A DNA stretch of 64,000 bases, taken from NCBI GenBank assembly GCA_000720845.1, contig JODU01000028.1, positions 1-64,000 on the forward strand, written 5' to 3'. Under the pieces are notes generated by a model, which saw only the letters and a program-made list of their open reading frames with translations, searched no databases and had not been told where the DNA came from. The translations under genes were made by a program, and so were the position numbers. The stretch comes from Kitasatospora aureofaciens (lineage in GTDB: Bacteria; Actinomycetota; Actinomycetes; Streptomycetales; Streptomycetaceae). Shown in pieces: positions 44,793 to 52,582 of the stretch. The stretch's first letter is position 1, and the number at the start of each line of letters is the position of its first letter.

Positions 44793-45461
44793 TCAGGCCG
44801 TCGGGCCGGGCAGGTCGAAGCCCAGCGCCGCCGCCGCCCGCTCCGGCGTCGGTTGGGACCAGAGGTCCGCCATCGCCGCGTTCGAGGCCAGCGAGCGCGG
44901 TTCGGCCCGGTCCAGGTACAGCGTGCCGTCGAGGTGGTCCGTCTCGTGCTGCACGATGCGGGCCGGCCAGCCCGTGAACACCTCGTCCACCGACCGCCCG
45001 TGCTCGTCCCGCGCCCGCAGCCGCACCTCGGCATGGCGTGCCACCACCGCCTGCCAGCCCGGCACGCTCAGGCAGCCTTCGAAGAACGCGGCCCGCCCGA
45101 CGCCGACCGGTTCGTACGACGGGTTGACCAGCACCCGGAAAGGCTGCGGCACCCGCCCCCGTGCGACCCGCACTGCCTCGGGCACCGGCGCGGGGTCCTC
45201 GATCACCGCGACCCTCAGTCCCACCCCGACCTGGGGCGCGGCCAGACCCACACCGGGCGCCGCGTGCATGGTCAGCCGCAGCGCCTCGACGAACCGCTCG
45301 AAGAGCGCGGGCGCCAACTGCCCGTCGTACGGCTCGGCCGTGCGCCGCAGCACCGGATCCCCGGCCGCGACGATCGGCAACGGGCCGCCGACGGCGAGCA
45401 GTTCCTCGACCCGCTCGGCAAGCGGGGGGCGATCACTCGGAGTTCCCAGCGCGGTTCCCAT
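44793..45461 (-). CDS. def: peptide deformylase
   Basis: The 222-aa protein has the three deformylase motifs: 'PGVGLAAPQVG' (GxGxAAxQ), 'EGCLSVPG' (EGCLS with the metal Cys) and 'QHETDHLDG' (HExxH). It removes the formyl group from nascent protein N-termini. It is one of several def genes normal in Streptomyces. N- and C-termini carry about 25 and 25 extra residues. It is not beside fmt, so it is likely an accessory copy. Confidence 0.95.
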   Translation of the reverse strand: MGTALGTPSDRPPLAERVEELLAVGGPLPIVAAGDPVLRRTAEPYDGQLAPALFERFVEALRLTMHAAPGVGLAAPQVGVGLRVAVIEDPAPVPEAVRVARGRVPQPFRVLVNPSYEPVGVGRAAFFEGCLSVPGWQAVVARHAEVRLRARDEHGRSVDEVFTGWPARIVQHETDHLDGTLYLDRAEPRSLASNAAMADLWSQPTPERAAAALGFDLPGPTA

Positions 45462-45492
45462 CGCGCCAGGATGCCACGCCCGGGGTTCGCGC

Positions 45493-45840
45493 TCAGAGTT
45501 CGGCGAAGTCGCCCGCGAGGGCCGAGGCGATCCGCAGCTGGGCGTCGGCCTCCTCCTGCCGCCCCTGCCGTTCCAGGGTGCGGCCCAGCATCAGCCGGGC
45601 GTAGTGCTCGACCGGATCACGCTCGACGACGATCCGCAGCTCGGCCTCCGCCCGCCGCAACTGGGCCGAGTGGTAGTAGGAGCGCGCCAGCAGCAGCCGC
45701 GGGCCGGTCTGCTCGGGCACCTCGGCGACCAGTCCGTCCAGGACGCGCGCCGCGGCGGCGTAGTCCTTGGCGTCGAAGAACATCCGTGCGCGCTCCCAGC
45801 GCTCCGCCGGCGTTCCGTGGTCGTAGTACGTCATGTCCAC
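45493..45840 (-). CDS. tetratricopeptide-repeat protein
   Basis: The roughly 115-aa protein is composed of TPR helices: 'AERWERARMFFDAKDYAAAARVLDGLV', 'GPRLLLARSYYHSAQLRRAEAELRIVVERDP' and 'HYARLMLGRTLERQGRQEEADAQLRIA' (in parts). It is likely an adaptor. AAGGAGG is 6 bp before GTG 45840 and 12 bp before ATG 45834; the former is used for spacing, the latter is equally credible. Thirty-one bp upstream of def in the same direction. Confidence 0.83.
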   Translation of the reverse strand: MDMTYYDHGTPAERWERARMFFDAKDYAAAARVLDGLVAEVPEQTGPRLLLARSYYHSAQLRRAEAELRIVVERDPVEHYARLMLGRTLERQGRQEEADAQLRIASALAGDFAEL

Positions 45841-45988
45841 TGGGGACCTCCTTCGGCCCGTGCAACCACACCACACGGTTGAACATTCCAATACCGATGG
45901 CGGTGCGCCGAGGGGCGCCGTAGCCCGCCACGGTGACGGCCCGCCGTCCGTCTGACGCGAAGGCCCCGCCGGGTCTAGGTTGGGCGGC

Positions 45989-46954
45989 ATGAGCAACCTT
46001 GATCGCGAGGCAGTACCCAGTCTCTGCGGCGGCCGCGGCTTCGTGGTGACGGAGCCCGTACGGGAACTCCTCAGCCCTCGCCACGTCAAGCTCGGCGAGT
46101 CCACCGAGGTCCGCCGACTGCTGCCCAACCTGGGCCGGCGCATGGTCGGCGCCTGGTGCTTCGTCGACCACTACGGCCCCGACGACATCGCCGACGAGCC
46201 CGGCATGCAGGTGCCCCCGCATCCGCACATGGGCCTGCAGACGGTGAGCTGGCTGCACGAGGGCGAAGTACTGCACCGCGACTCCACCGGCAGCCTGCAG
46301 ACCATCCGCCCGCGTCAGCTGGGCCTGATGACCTCCGGCCGCGCGATCAGCCACTCGGAGGAGAGCCCGCGCCCGCACGCGCGCCTCCTGCACGGCGCGC
46401 AGCTGTGGGTGGCCCTCCCGGACGCCCACCGGCACACCGACCCCCACTTCGAGTTCCACGCCGAGCTGCCCCGGGTCACGGCCCCGGGCCTGGCGGCCAC
46501 CGTGCTCCTCGGCACCCTCGACACCGCCACCTCGCCCGGCACCACGTACACCCCCCTCGTCGGCGCCGACCTGGCCCTCACCGGCGGCACGGACGTACGC
46601 CTGCCGCTGGAACGGGACTTCGAGTACGCCGTACTGGCCATGAGCGGTGAGGCCCACGTCGACGGCGTGCCCCTGGTGCCGGGCTCGATGCTCTACCTCG
46701 GCTGCGGCCGCGACGAGTTGCCCCTGCGCGCCGACTCGGACGCGGGCCTGATGCTCCTGGGCGGCGAGCCGTTCGAGGAGGAACTGATCATGTTCTGGAA
46801 CTGGATCGGGCGCTCCCAGGAGGAGATCGAGCAGGCCCGGCGGGACTGGATGGAAGGGTCGCGGTTCGGTGAGGTCAAGGGCTACGACGGCGCCCCGCTG
46901 CCCGCCCCCGAGCTGCCGGCCGTCCCGCTGAAGCCTCGCGGAAGGACCCGTTGA
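45989..46954 (+). CDS. pirin family protein (first copy)
   Basis: The 321-aa bicupin has the pirin N-terminal metal site: 'VGAWCFVDHYGP', 'PPHPHMGLQTVSWLHEGEVLHRDS', 'MTSGRAISHSEES' and 'HGAQLWVALPD', giving the His/Glu ligands. It lacks nothing obvious. Bacterial pirins act as quercetinases or as oxidative-stress-linked modulators. A second pirin lies at 52583, sharing the order of motifs but clearly diverged. Confidence 0.92.
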   Translation: MSNLDREAVPSLCGGRGFVVTEPVRELLSPRHVKLGESTEVRRLLPNLGRRMVGAWCFVDHYGPDDIADEPGMQVPPHPHMGLQTVSWLHEGEVLHRDSTGSLQTIRPRQLGLMTSGRAISHSEESPRPHARLLHGAQLWVALPDAHRHTDPHFEFHAELPRVTAPGLAATVLLGTLDTATSPGTTYTPLVGADLALTGGTDVRLPLERDFEYAVLAMSGEAHVDGVPLVPGSMLYLGCGRDELPLRADSDAGLMLLGGEPFEEELIMFWNWIGRSQEEIEQARRDWMEGSRFGEVKGYDGAPLPAPELPAVPLKPRGRTR

Positions 46955-46980
46955 CCTGCGTAAGGTCGTCATGGCGGTGC

Positions 46981-47110
46981 GCGCTGGAGGCCGGCGTCTC
47001 CGGACGTTGCCCTCGCCGTCGTAGAAGTAGGTGACGGTGAAGTGGGTGGAGGAGACCTCGCGGACGCGGACGCGGGAGTCGCAGCCGTAGACGGTGGTGA
47101 GGGAACCACC
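46981..47110 (-). pseudogene. unrecognised coding remnant
   Basis: Minus-strand codons in this stretch have nearly complete GC at third positions and read ...VYGCDSRVRVRE, then HFTVTYFYDGEGNV, before losing coding character. No start or full domain is present. It looks like a fragment of a secreted or repeat protein; resemblance to YD-type repeats is suggestive only. Confidence 0.35.
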
Positions 47111-47158
47111 GGCCGCACCGGGCGATGCCCGTGGCGGCCGATCGGTTCCCTCCGCCAC

Positions 47159-47383
47159 TCACTTGTTCCGTGAGCGGATGGCCACCGCCACTCCGATCGA
47201 GAAGATCACACCGACCACGGCCACCCAGACGGCCGGCTTCAGACCTGCCACCATGCCGAAGGCACCGATGAGTACAAGGGCGACACCGGCGGCCAGGGCG
47301 ATCCACAATCCGGTAGCAGCCACCGCTCGTCCGGCCTCGTCGCCGTGGTCCAGCGTGTTTCCCTGATCGTTGCCAGTGTCCAC
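47159..47383 (-). CDS. small two-helix membrane protein, possible immunity protein
   Basis: The 74-aa protein has a hydrophilic 23-residue N-terminus and two hydrophobic helices (IALAAGVALVLIGAFGMVAG; AVWVAVVGVIFSIGVAVAI) ending RSRNK. GTG 47383 is preceded by AAGGAGAG. It begins 14 bp after the stop of the RHS-tail fragment in the same direction, the place where immunity genes follow RHS toxins. The immunity role is inference; it might be an unrelated small membrane protein. Confidence 0.65.
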   Translation of the reverse strand: MDTGNDQGNTLDHGDEAGRAVAATGLWIALAAGVALVLIGAFGMVAGLKPAVWVAVVGVIFSIGVAVAIRSRNK

Positions 47384-47397
47384 GTGCTCTCCTTCTG

Positions 47398-47694
47398 TCA
47401 GGACAACGAGTCCTGCATCGCACCTGCGGTTACGTTGCTTACGGTGTCGGCCGCGATACCGCATCGTGCCGTGGTCAGCGGAGTGAGGTAGGGCATCCCT
47501 GCGGCCGTCGCCATCGTGGCGGTCCCAGCGGTGCACAGGCCCCCGAAAACGGCTCCGGCCGCGATGCCCGCGGCCTGCGAGAACAGTGCCTGGGGATCGT
47601 TCCGGTTCTGCCAGATCTCTGCGAGGTCCTTGCCTCCGAACATGCCGTCGACGAAGGACCCGAAACCCAACAGGCCACTCGGGTCGACATTTGG
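47398..47694 (-). pseudogene. C-terminal remnant of an RHS/YD-repeat protein
   Basis: From a Pro codon at 47694 the minus strand reads PNVDPSGLLGFGSFVDGM..., beginning with the VDPSGL hallmark that ends the RHS core, followed by about 90 residues rich in Ala/Gly helices (FSQAAGIAAGAVFGG) to a natural stop at 47398. The RHS core itself is absent: upstream sequence switches to unrelated material near 47695. Third-position GC is lower here than in neighbours (codons such as CCA AAT GTC), consistent with transfer. A longer frame to 47880 exists but has no matching sequence. Confidence 0.6.
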
Positions 47695-47715
47695 CCGAGC
47701 GGGGCGTGCCCGGGC

Positions 47716-47796
47716 GAGGTCCTGGAGCACCACCTGAGGCACTACGCCGTCGAGTTCCGGAACCGGATCCTCGACGCGGCGGCCGCCCTCGCCTGA
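47716..47796 (+). pseudogene. short plus-strand gene-end remnant
   Basis: The frame EVLEHHLRHYAVEFRNRILDA...ALA ending at TGA 47794-47796 has strong third-position GC and reads like the terminal helix of an actinomycete protein. It has no upstream partner: the preceding sequence is the RHS remnant on the other strand. I do not recognise the family. Confidence 0.3.
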
Positions 47797-47899
47797 GCGG
47801 TACCGGCCGGAACCGCTGTCGGTGAGGCCGGTCTTCCCTCGACCGGCCGGGCCGACGCCGGCCACCCGCCCGTGCGCCATCGATCACACAAGGAACGTC

Positions 47900-48352
47900 G
47901 TGTCTCAGCACTCCGGCCGGCCCGGTACGGGACGCAAACTGACCTTGGTCGTCCTCGGCATGACCGCCCTGTCCACGACCCTCCTGGGCCTGCAGTCCCT
48001 CCTCGGCATCGCCGGCTTCGGCCTCGGCACCGCCCTCATGATGCTGCTGGGCAACCCCCTCTCGGGCCTGGCCACCGGCCCGCACTGGCTCCCCGACGGA
48101 TGGGCCACCGTCGGCCAGTTGCCCCCGCCGGGCGCAGCGGGCAGCCTCCTGCGCGCCAACGCCTTCTTCGACGGGACGGGCACCGGCTACCCCGCCCTGG
48201 TCCTGACCGCATGGGTCGTCCTCGGATGCGCCCTCACCCTCATCGCGGACCGACGCGGCAGGCGTACCCCGGTGCACCGCTCCGAGATCGTCGCCACCTC
48301 GCACCCCGGCAGCGCGACCCCCGCCCAGCAGCCCGAGGCCATCACCCCGTGA
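47900..48352 (+). CDS. truncated permease-like membrane protein
   Basis: The 150-aa frame has hydrophobic segments 'LTLVVLGMTALSTTLLGLQSLLGIAGFGLGTALMMLLGN' (two helices, in parts) and 'PALVLTAWVVLGCALTLIA', with 'GPHWLPDGWATVGQLPPPGAAGSLLRANAFFDG' between. This resembles the C-terminal third of longer actinomycete membrane proteins of ABC-2/Pip type, so it is probably an N-terminally deleted remnant. AAGGA before GTG 47900 would allow expression. It lies in the decayed patch. Confidence 0.5.
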   Translation: MSQHSGRPGTGRKLTLVVLGMTALSTTLLGLQSLLGIAGFGLGTALMMLLGNPLSGLATGPHWLPDGWATVGQLPPPGAAGSLLRANAFFDGTGTGYPALVLTAWVVLGCALTLIADRRGRRTPVHRSEIVATSHPGSATPAQQPEAITP

Positions 48353-48532
48353 CGCCGGCAGGACGGGATTGCCGAGCCGGTGCGTGAACGCCCTGTCGGC
48401 GGGCACAAGGGCTATCGCACCGAGGTCCTGGCATTCGGAGCAGGTCGGGATCCACCGACCGAAGGGAAAGCCAAGCCGTTGTGTGTCCCATGCGCGCATG
48501 CGTCTGGGCCGGAATTGACGATGGGGTTTGAA

Positions 48533-48688
48533 ATGATCATTCTTGGGCTCATTCTGCTGATCATCGGGCTGCTTGTCGGCATGGGTCTGCTGACGACGAT
48601 CGGTGGCATTCTCATTCTGGTGGGCGCCATCCTGTGGATCCTGGGTGCGACCGGTCGCGCGGTCGGTGGACGCAAGCACTTCTTCTGA
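48533..48688 (+). CDS. small membrane protein, DUF6131-like
   Basis: The 51-aa protein is two hydrophobic helices (MIILGLILLIIGLLVGMGLL; IGGILILVGAILWILGATG) with the tail GRAVGGRKHFF, matching a family of tiny actinobacterial membrane proteins. ATG 48533 is the family start; ATG 48521 would add four residues. The roughly 180 bp before it show no other gene. Confidence 0.75.
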   Translation: MIILGLILLIIGLLVGMGLLTTIGGILILVGAILWILGATGRAVGGRKHFF

Positions 48689-48831
48689 ACCGACACCCCT
48701 TGCCCAGCGGTCCTCGGCATGTTCGGAGACGATGGAGTCAGGTCGGACGGCGCATGACGGCGATCCCGGCCAGAGACTACGTTTCCGAGGAGTGACCCGT
48801 AGTCGCGACGCAGCGATTCCAGGAGCCACCG

Positions 48832-49677
48832 ATGTCCGAGGACCCGAGCAGGGCGCGACCGCCGGTCGTCGACCGCGCGACCTTCGAGCACCAGCTGGAG
48901 GGCCTGCGGGCGCGGGAGAAGGCCCACACCCGTGAGGGCGACTCGATCGCCGCGGCGCGCCGCAGGCTGCCGATGGTCGAGGTGGCCGCGGACAGCCCGT
49001 TGCTGGGGCCGGACGGCCCCATGACGCTCCTGGAAGCGTTCGAAGGGCGACGCCAGATGATCGCCTACTACTTCATGTGGTGGCCCGGACGGCCGGCCGC
49101 TGAGCAGTGCGAAGGCTGTACCTGGGTGATGAGCCACGTGGGCGAGCTGGCATACCTGCACTCCCGCGACATCACCTTCGCCGTGTTCTGCCAGGGACGG
49201 AACACGGCCTACGGCTTCGGGGACGCGCGGACGTCGTACGAGGAGAGCCTGCGCTACCGCGCCTTCATGGGCTGGTCGATGCCGTGGTACTCCGCCCAGC
49301 CCTCGCTCGACTCGCTCCTTGTCGGCCGGGAACTCGGCCTGTTCCACCTGGTGTGCTACCTGCGCGACGGCGACCGTGTCTTCGAGACGTTCTGGACCAG
49401 GCGTCGCGGGGCCGAGGCGGTGGACTACAGCTACGCGCTCATGGATCTCACGGTGTTCGGACGCCAGGAGGACTGGGAGGACTCACCGGCAGGCTGGCCG
49501 CGCCGCGGGCAGGCCACTCGGACCCTGGGCGGGTCTCCCGACTGGCCGCCGCTGCGGGAGTGGCCGGGTGGACGTCCCACAGCCCAGTGGCCGCGCGTCG
49601 ACGCCGACCGCTCCGACGACCTGGGCGCAACCGCCACCGGCACCGACCCGACGACCGAGCCCGGTCACTGCCACTGA
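48832..49677 (+). CDS. DUF899 (thioredoxin-like) family protein
   Basis: The 281-aa protein has the DUF899 features: 'ARRRLPMVEV', 'GPDGPMTLLEAFEGRRQMIAYYFMWWPGRPAAEQCEGCTWVMSHVGELAYLHSRDITFAVFCQG' (in parts, with CxxC at 'CEGC'), and 'YSAQPSLDSLL...FHLVCYLRDGDRVFETFWTRRRG'. These are thioredoxin-fold proteins of unknown activity. GGAG precedes ATG 48832. Confidence 0.87.
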   Translation: MSEDPSRARPPVVDRATFEHQLEGLRAREKAHTREGDSIAAARRRLPMVEVAADSPLLGPDGPMTLLEAFEGRRQMIAYYFMWWPGRPAAEQCEGCTWVMSHVGELAYLHSRDITFAVFCQGRNTAYGFGDARTSYEESLRYRAFMGWSMPWYSAQPSLDSLLVGRELGLFHLVCYLRDGDRVFETFWTRRRGAEAVDYSYALMDLTVFGRQEDWEDSPAGWPRRGQATRTLGGSPDWPPLREWPGGRPTAQWPRVDADRSDDLGATATGTDPTTEPGHCH

Positions 49678-49804
49678 TCGCGTGACGCGTGGTCGGGCAG
49701 CAGCGGCCTCCTCGCCTTCGACCAGGGCCCCGTTGAACCCGCCGCCGAGCGCGGGAACCGCTCCGGATCTCCTGAAGGGCAGTCCGTAGCACCCGCGATC
49801 GTTC

Positions 49805-49993
49805 ATGGTTGACGCGGCGGGCGTGGTCCCGATCACCTGGATGGCCGTGCTGGGCGAGTGGCAGCGGGACTGGGCCCGCGAGAAGACCGTGGACGGTGTC
49901 GCCGCGGTCCAGGCGCAGCACGGCGGTGCCAGCGGTGTGGCCTTCACCTGGGAGATGCAGCTCCTGGCCACGCCCACCGGCAACGAAGCCTGA
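49805..49993 (+). CDS. hypothetical 62-aa protein or remnant
   Basis: A 62-aa frame (VDAAGVVPITWMAVLGEWQ at its start, FTWEMQLLATPTGNEA at its end) has reasonable third-position GC and lies in an otherwise empty 373-bp gap. No domain or good ribosome binding site. It could be a gene fragment. Confidence 0.3.
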   Translation: MVDAAGVVPITWMAVLGEWQRDWAREKTVDGVAAVQAQHGGASGVAFTWEMQLLATPTGNEA

Positions 49994-50050
49994 CCTCCCC
50001 GCCCAGTGGCGTCGATCGGGAGGATGTTGTCCTTCGTGCCGTGCGGCCGG

Positions 50051-50518
50051 TCAGTCCGGCTGCTTCTCCATGTGGTCCAGGATGCGCTGGGAGAGGCGGC
50101 CGAGCGTCTTGAGCTGGTGGGGGGTCAGGGCGTCGATGAAGAGGCGGCGGACGTGCTCGACGTGCTGGGGCGCGGCCTCCTCGATCGCCTCGTAGCCGGC
50201 CGGGGTGGCGACGATGAATGCTCCGCGTCCGTCGTCGGGGCACTCTTCCCTGGCCACCAGTCCGCGCTTCGCCATGCGGGTGACCTGGTGGGACATCCGG
50301 CTCTTCTCCCACTCCACGAGCTTGGCCAGGTCCAGGAAGCGCATCCTCCCGTTGCCTCGTTCGGTGAGGCTGACGAGCACGACGTAGTCCGCCGCTGAAA
50401 GTCCGGAGTCGGCCTGGACGCGTCGGGACAACCGTCCGATGAGTGTCTCCTGCATGCGGATGAAGCTGTCCCAGGCGACCTTCTGCTCGGGGTCGAGCCA
50501 GCGCGGCTGTGCGTCCAT
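50051..50518 (-). CDS. MarR-family regulator
   Basis: The 155-aa protein has a MarR winged helix: 'LSAADYVVLVSLTERG', 'MRFLDLAKLVEWEKSRMSHQVTRMAKRGLVAREECPDDGRGAFIVATPAGYEAI' (in parts) and a dimerising helix at each end. It diverges from a small GNAT-like gene across a region with two palindromes, its likely operators. Confidence 0.92.
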   Translation of the reverse strand: MDAQPRWLDPEQKVAWDSFIRMQETLIGRLSRRVQADSGLSAADYVVLVSLTERGNGRMRFLDLAKLVEWEKSRMSHQVTRMAKRGLVAREECPDDGRGAFIVATPAGYEAIEEAAPQHVEHVRRLFIDALTPHQLKTLGRLSQRILDHMEKQPD

Positions 50519-50605
50519 GACGCCAGCCTAGCGAAATCGTTGACAGCTCATCTACTGGCGGTGGTGGCGACGCGACTCTCTGCGTGGTCGTTCCCGCCGG
50601 AATAA

Positions 50606-50630
50606 GTTGATGCGTCAACCTCACGAGGTT
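50606..50630. promoter_or_regulatory. two overlapping inverted repeats in the marR/GNAT intergenic region
   Basis: GTTGA-tgcg-TCAAC (50606-50619) and AACCT-cacg-AGGTT (50617-50630) are each perfect 5-bp repeats with 4-nt spacers that share three bases. They lie 67 bp before the GNAT start and are good candidates for MarR dimer sites. Confidence 0.55.
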
Positions 50631-50696
50631 AGGGTGATGTCCTGGCCCGCAGGATTCCGCCGAGTCGAGCGGGATCTGACCCCGCAAGGAGGACGC

Positions 50697-51005
50697 ATGA
50701 CGGTCGAAGTGATGGACGTGCCCGAGGCGAAGCGCTACGAGGCCCGTGTCAACGGAGAGTCCGCGGTGGCGGGCGTCGCGGAGTACATCCGTACGGCGGA
50801 ACTCGTCGCGTTCGTGCACACCGAGGTCGGGGCGGAGTACGAGGGTGCGGGGGTCGGGTCCGCGCTGGTCCGTACCGCGCTCGACGAGGCACGCGCCGCG
50901 AACCTGCGGGTGCTGGCCACGTGCCCGTTCTTCGCGGGCTGGATCAGCCGGCACCCCGAGTACCAGGACCTGCTGTACCAGTCCCGCAGCAAGGTCAGTG
51001 ACTGA
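50697..51005 (+). CDS. GNAT-like small N-acetyltransferase (PF14542 type)
   Basis: The 102-aa protein matches the minimal YjdJ-like acetyltransferase fold: 'YEARVNGESAVAGVAEYIRTAELVAFVHTEVGAEYEGAGVGSALVRTALDEAR' (in parts) and 'VLATCPFFAGWISRHPEYQDL', with the acetyl-CoA loop at EGAGVGSALV. AAGGAGG precedes ATG 50697. A paralogue is at 53619. Confidence 0.9.
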   Translation: MTVEVMDVPEAKRYEARVNGESAVAGVAEYIRTAELVAFVHTEVGAEYEGAGVGSALVRTALDEARAANLRVLATCPFFAGWISRHPEYQDLLYQSRSKVSD

Positions 51006-51030
51006 CCGGCCGTAGCCCGGTCCTGCGCGG

Positions 51031-51459
51031 TCAGTCCTCGGGTCCGTCGGTGGGCGAGAGCATCTCCTGAAGGATGCGCCGCAGCTCGGTGCGGTCCCGC
51101 GGGGTGATCCTCGCCAGCCTGCGGTCGTACTCCGCCGCCAGGGCCGCCAGCGCGCGGTCCCGCGCCTCCGTGCCCGCGGAGGTCAGTACGAGGCGGTGGC
51201 GCCGCAGATCGGCGTCGTCGATCTCGCGCCGGATGAACCCCTTGGCGACCAGGTTGCGGACGTAGACCGTCACGCTGGCCTTGGGCAGCAGCAGAGCCGC
51301 CGCGATCTCCGCCGGGTACGGCGACGTGGCCACCTCCGCCAGGACGAAGAACTCCTTCGTCTCCAGTCCGAGATCGATCAGCTCCTCCGTGCAGGCGTCC
51401 ATCACGACACTCAGCAGCCGCTGGTTCAGCGTCCACAGCTGCGCACCGTCGACCGGCAT
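51031..51459 (-). CDS. MarR-family regulator (second copy)
   Basis: The 142-aa protein has 'LWTLNQRLLSVVMDACTEELIDLGLETKEFFVLAEVATSPYPAEIAAALLLPKASVTVYVRNLVAKGFIRREIDDADLRRHRLVLTSAG' (in parts), a MarR winged helix with wing residues DDADLRRHRL. ATG 51459 with GGGGA upstream is preferred over TTG/ATG further upstream. It diverges from an alpha/beta hydrolase and likely regulates the hydrolase-pirin-GNAT group. Confidence 0.9.
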   Translation of the reverse strand: MPVDGAQLWTLNQRLLSVVMDACTEELIDLGLETKEFFVLAEVATSPYPAEIAAALLLPKASVTVYVRNLVAKGFIRREIDDADLRRHRLVLTSAGTEARDRALAALAAEYDRRLARITPRDRTELRRILQEMLSPTDGPED

Positions 51460-51504
51460 GTCAGTCCCCAAGCAAGTGGTACCGTTCTGAATTAGTTCCA
51501 AGCT

Positions 51505-51529
51505 GTACTAGTGTTGTTTCGTACTGGTG
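51505..51529. promoter_or_regulatory. direct repeats in the marR/hydrolase intergenic region
   Basis: GTACTAGTG (51505-51513) and GTACTGGTG (51521-51529) are direct repeats (8 of 9 identical) with a 16-bp period, between divergent starts at 51459 and 51567. The spacing is about 1.5 helical turns. Possible regulator sites. Confidence 0.45.
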
Positions 51530-51566
51530 CAGCTCTGGAGTAATGGTCTCACGAAGGGCGCTGTTC

Positions 51567-52481
51567 ATGCTTCGGCACATCACCATCCCGCGCGGGCCGA
51601 TCGATCTCGCGGCCGACCTCCACCTGCCCGACGATGCCGACGGCACCGCGCCGCTGCGCGCCGTGGTGCTCTCCACGCCCGGCAGCAGCGTGAAGGAGCA
51701 GATCGGAGCGAACTACGCCTCCCGCCTCGCCGCCCGCGGTCTCGCGGCGCTTGTCTTCGATCCCGCTCACCAGGGGCAGAGCGGGGGCGAGCCGCGGGAC
51801 CTCGAAGACCCCTACCGGCGCGGTGAGGACATCTCGTACGCCATCGACGCGCTCGCCACCACCCCCGGCATCGACCCGTGGCGCATCGGCGTGCTGGGCA
51901 TCTGTGCCGGCGGCGGCTACGCCGTGCACACCGCCCGCACGGACCACCGGATCAAGGCGGTCGGAACCGTGGTCCCCGGCAACATGGGCACCTCGTTCCG
52001 CGGGTTCCAGCCCGACGGCCCGGTTCCCGCACTCCAGGCCCTGGCCGATGCGCGCGTCGAGGAGTCACTCTCCGGCGAGACGGCCCGGGTGAACTGGCTG
52101 CCGGACACCCTGGAGGACGCCGCGGCGGCCGGTCTGACCGACATCGACACCACCCAGGCCGTCACCTACTACCGCACCGAGCGGGGTGGCGACGCGCACT
52201 CCACCAACCGCCGCCTCGCGCGCGGTGACTCCCTCCTGCTGGGTTACGACGCCTTCCACCTGGTCGACCGGCTCATGACCCAGCCGCTGCAGGTCGTCCT
52301 CGCCGGACGCATCGGCAACACCGGGTCCTACGAGGCGGGTATGAAGCTGTGGAAGATGGCCCCCAACCCGGTCGACCTGATGGTGATCGAGGGCGCCGGC
52401 CACTACGAGATGTACGACGAGCCCGAATACGTCGACGCCGCCGTCGAACGGCTCGCCGCCTTCTACGTCGACAACCTTTAG
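51567..52481 (+). CDS. alpha/beta hydrolase with Cys nucleophile elbow
   Basis: The 304-aa protein has 'AVVLSTPGSSVKEQIGANYASRLAARGLAALVFDPAHQGQS' (in parts), the elbow 'GVLGICAGGGYAVHTA' with Cys in place of Ser (GxCxG), and C-terminal 'IEGAGHYEMYDEPEYVDAAVERLAAFY' with His. It resembles the DLH/peptidase-like family often placed beside pirins or MarR genes. GAAGGG before ATG 51567 supports this start over ATG 51543. Confidence 0.87.
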   Translation: MLRHITIPRGPIDLAADLHLPDDADGTAPLRAVVLSTPGSSVKEQIGANYASRLAARGLAALVFDPAHQGQSGGEPRDLEDPYRRGEDISYAIDALATTPGIDPWRIGVLGICAGGGYAVHTARTDHRIKAVGTVVPGNMGTSFRGFQPDGPVPALQALADARVEESLSGETARVNWLPDTLEDAAAAGLTDIDTTQAVTYYRTERGGDAHSTNRRLARGDSLLLGYDAFHLVDRLMTQPLQVVLAGRIGNTGSYEAGMKLWKMAPNPVDLMVIEGAGHYEMYDEPEYVDAAVERLAAFYVDNL

Positions 52482-52582
52482 GTACCGGGTCCTCGGTCCG
52501 CGGCCGGAGCGGAAGAAGGGCCGAGCAGCCTGCCCTGTGGCATCATGGTTGACACGACAACCGGATTGGGGAGGTGCTCCCG

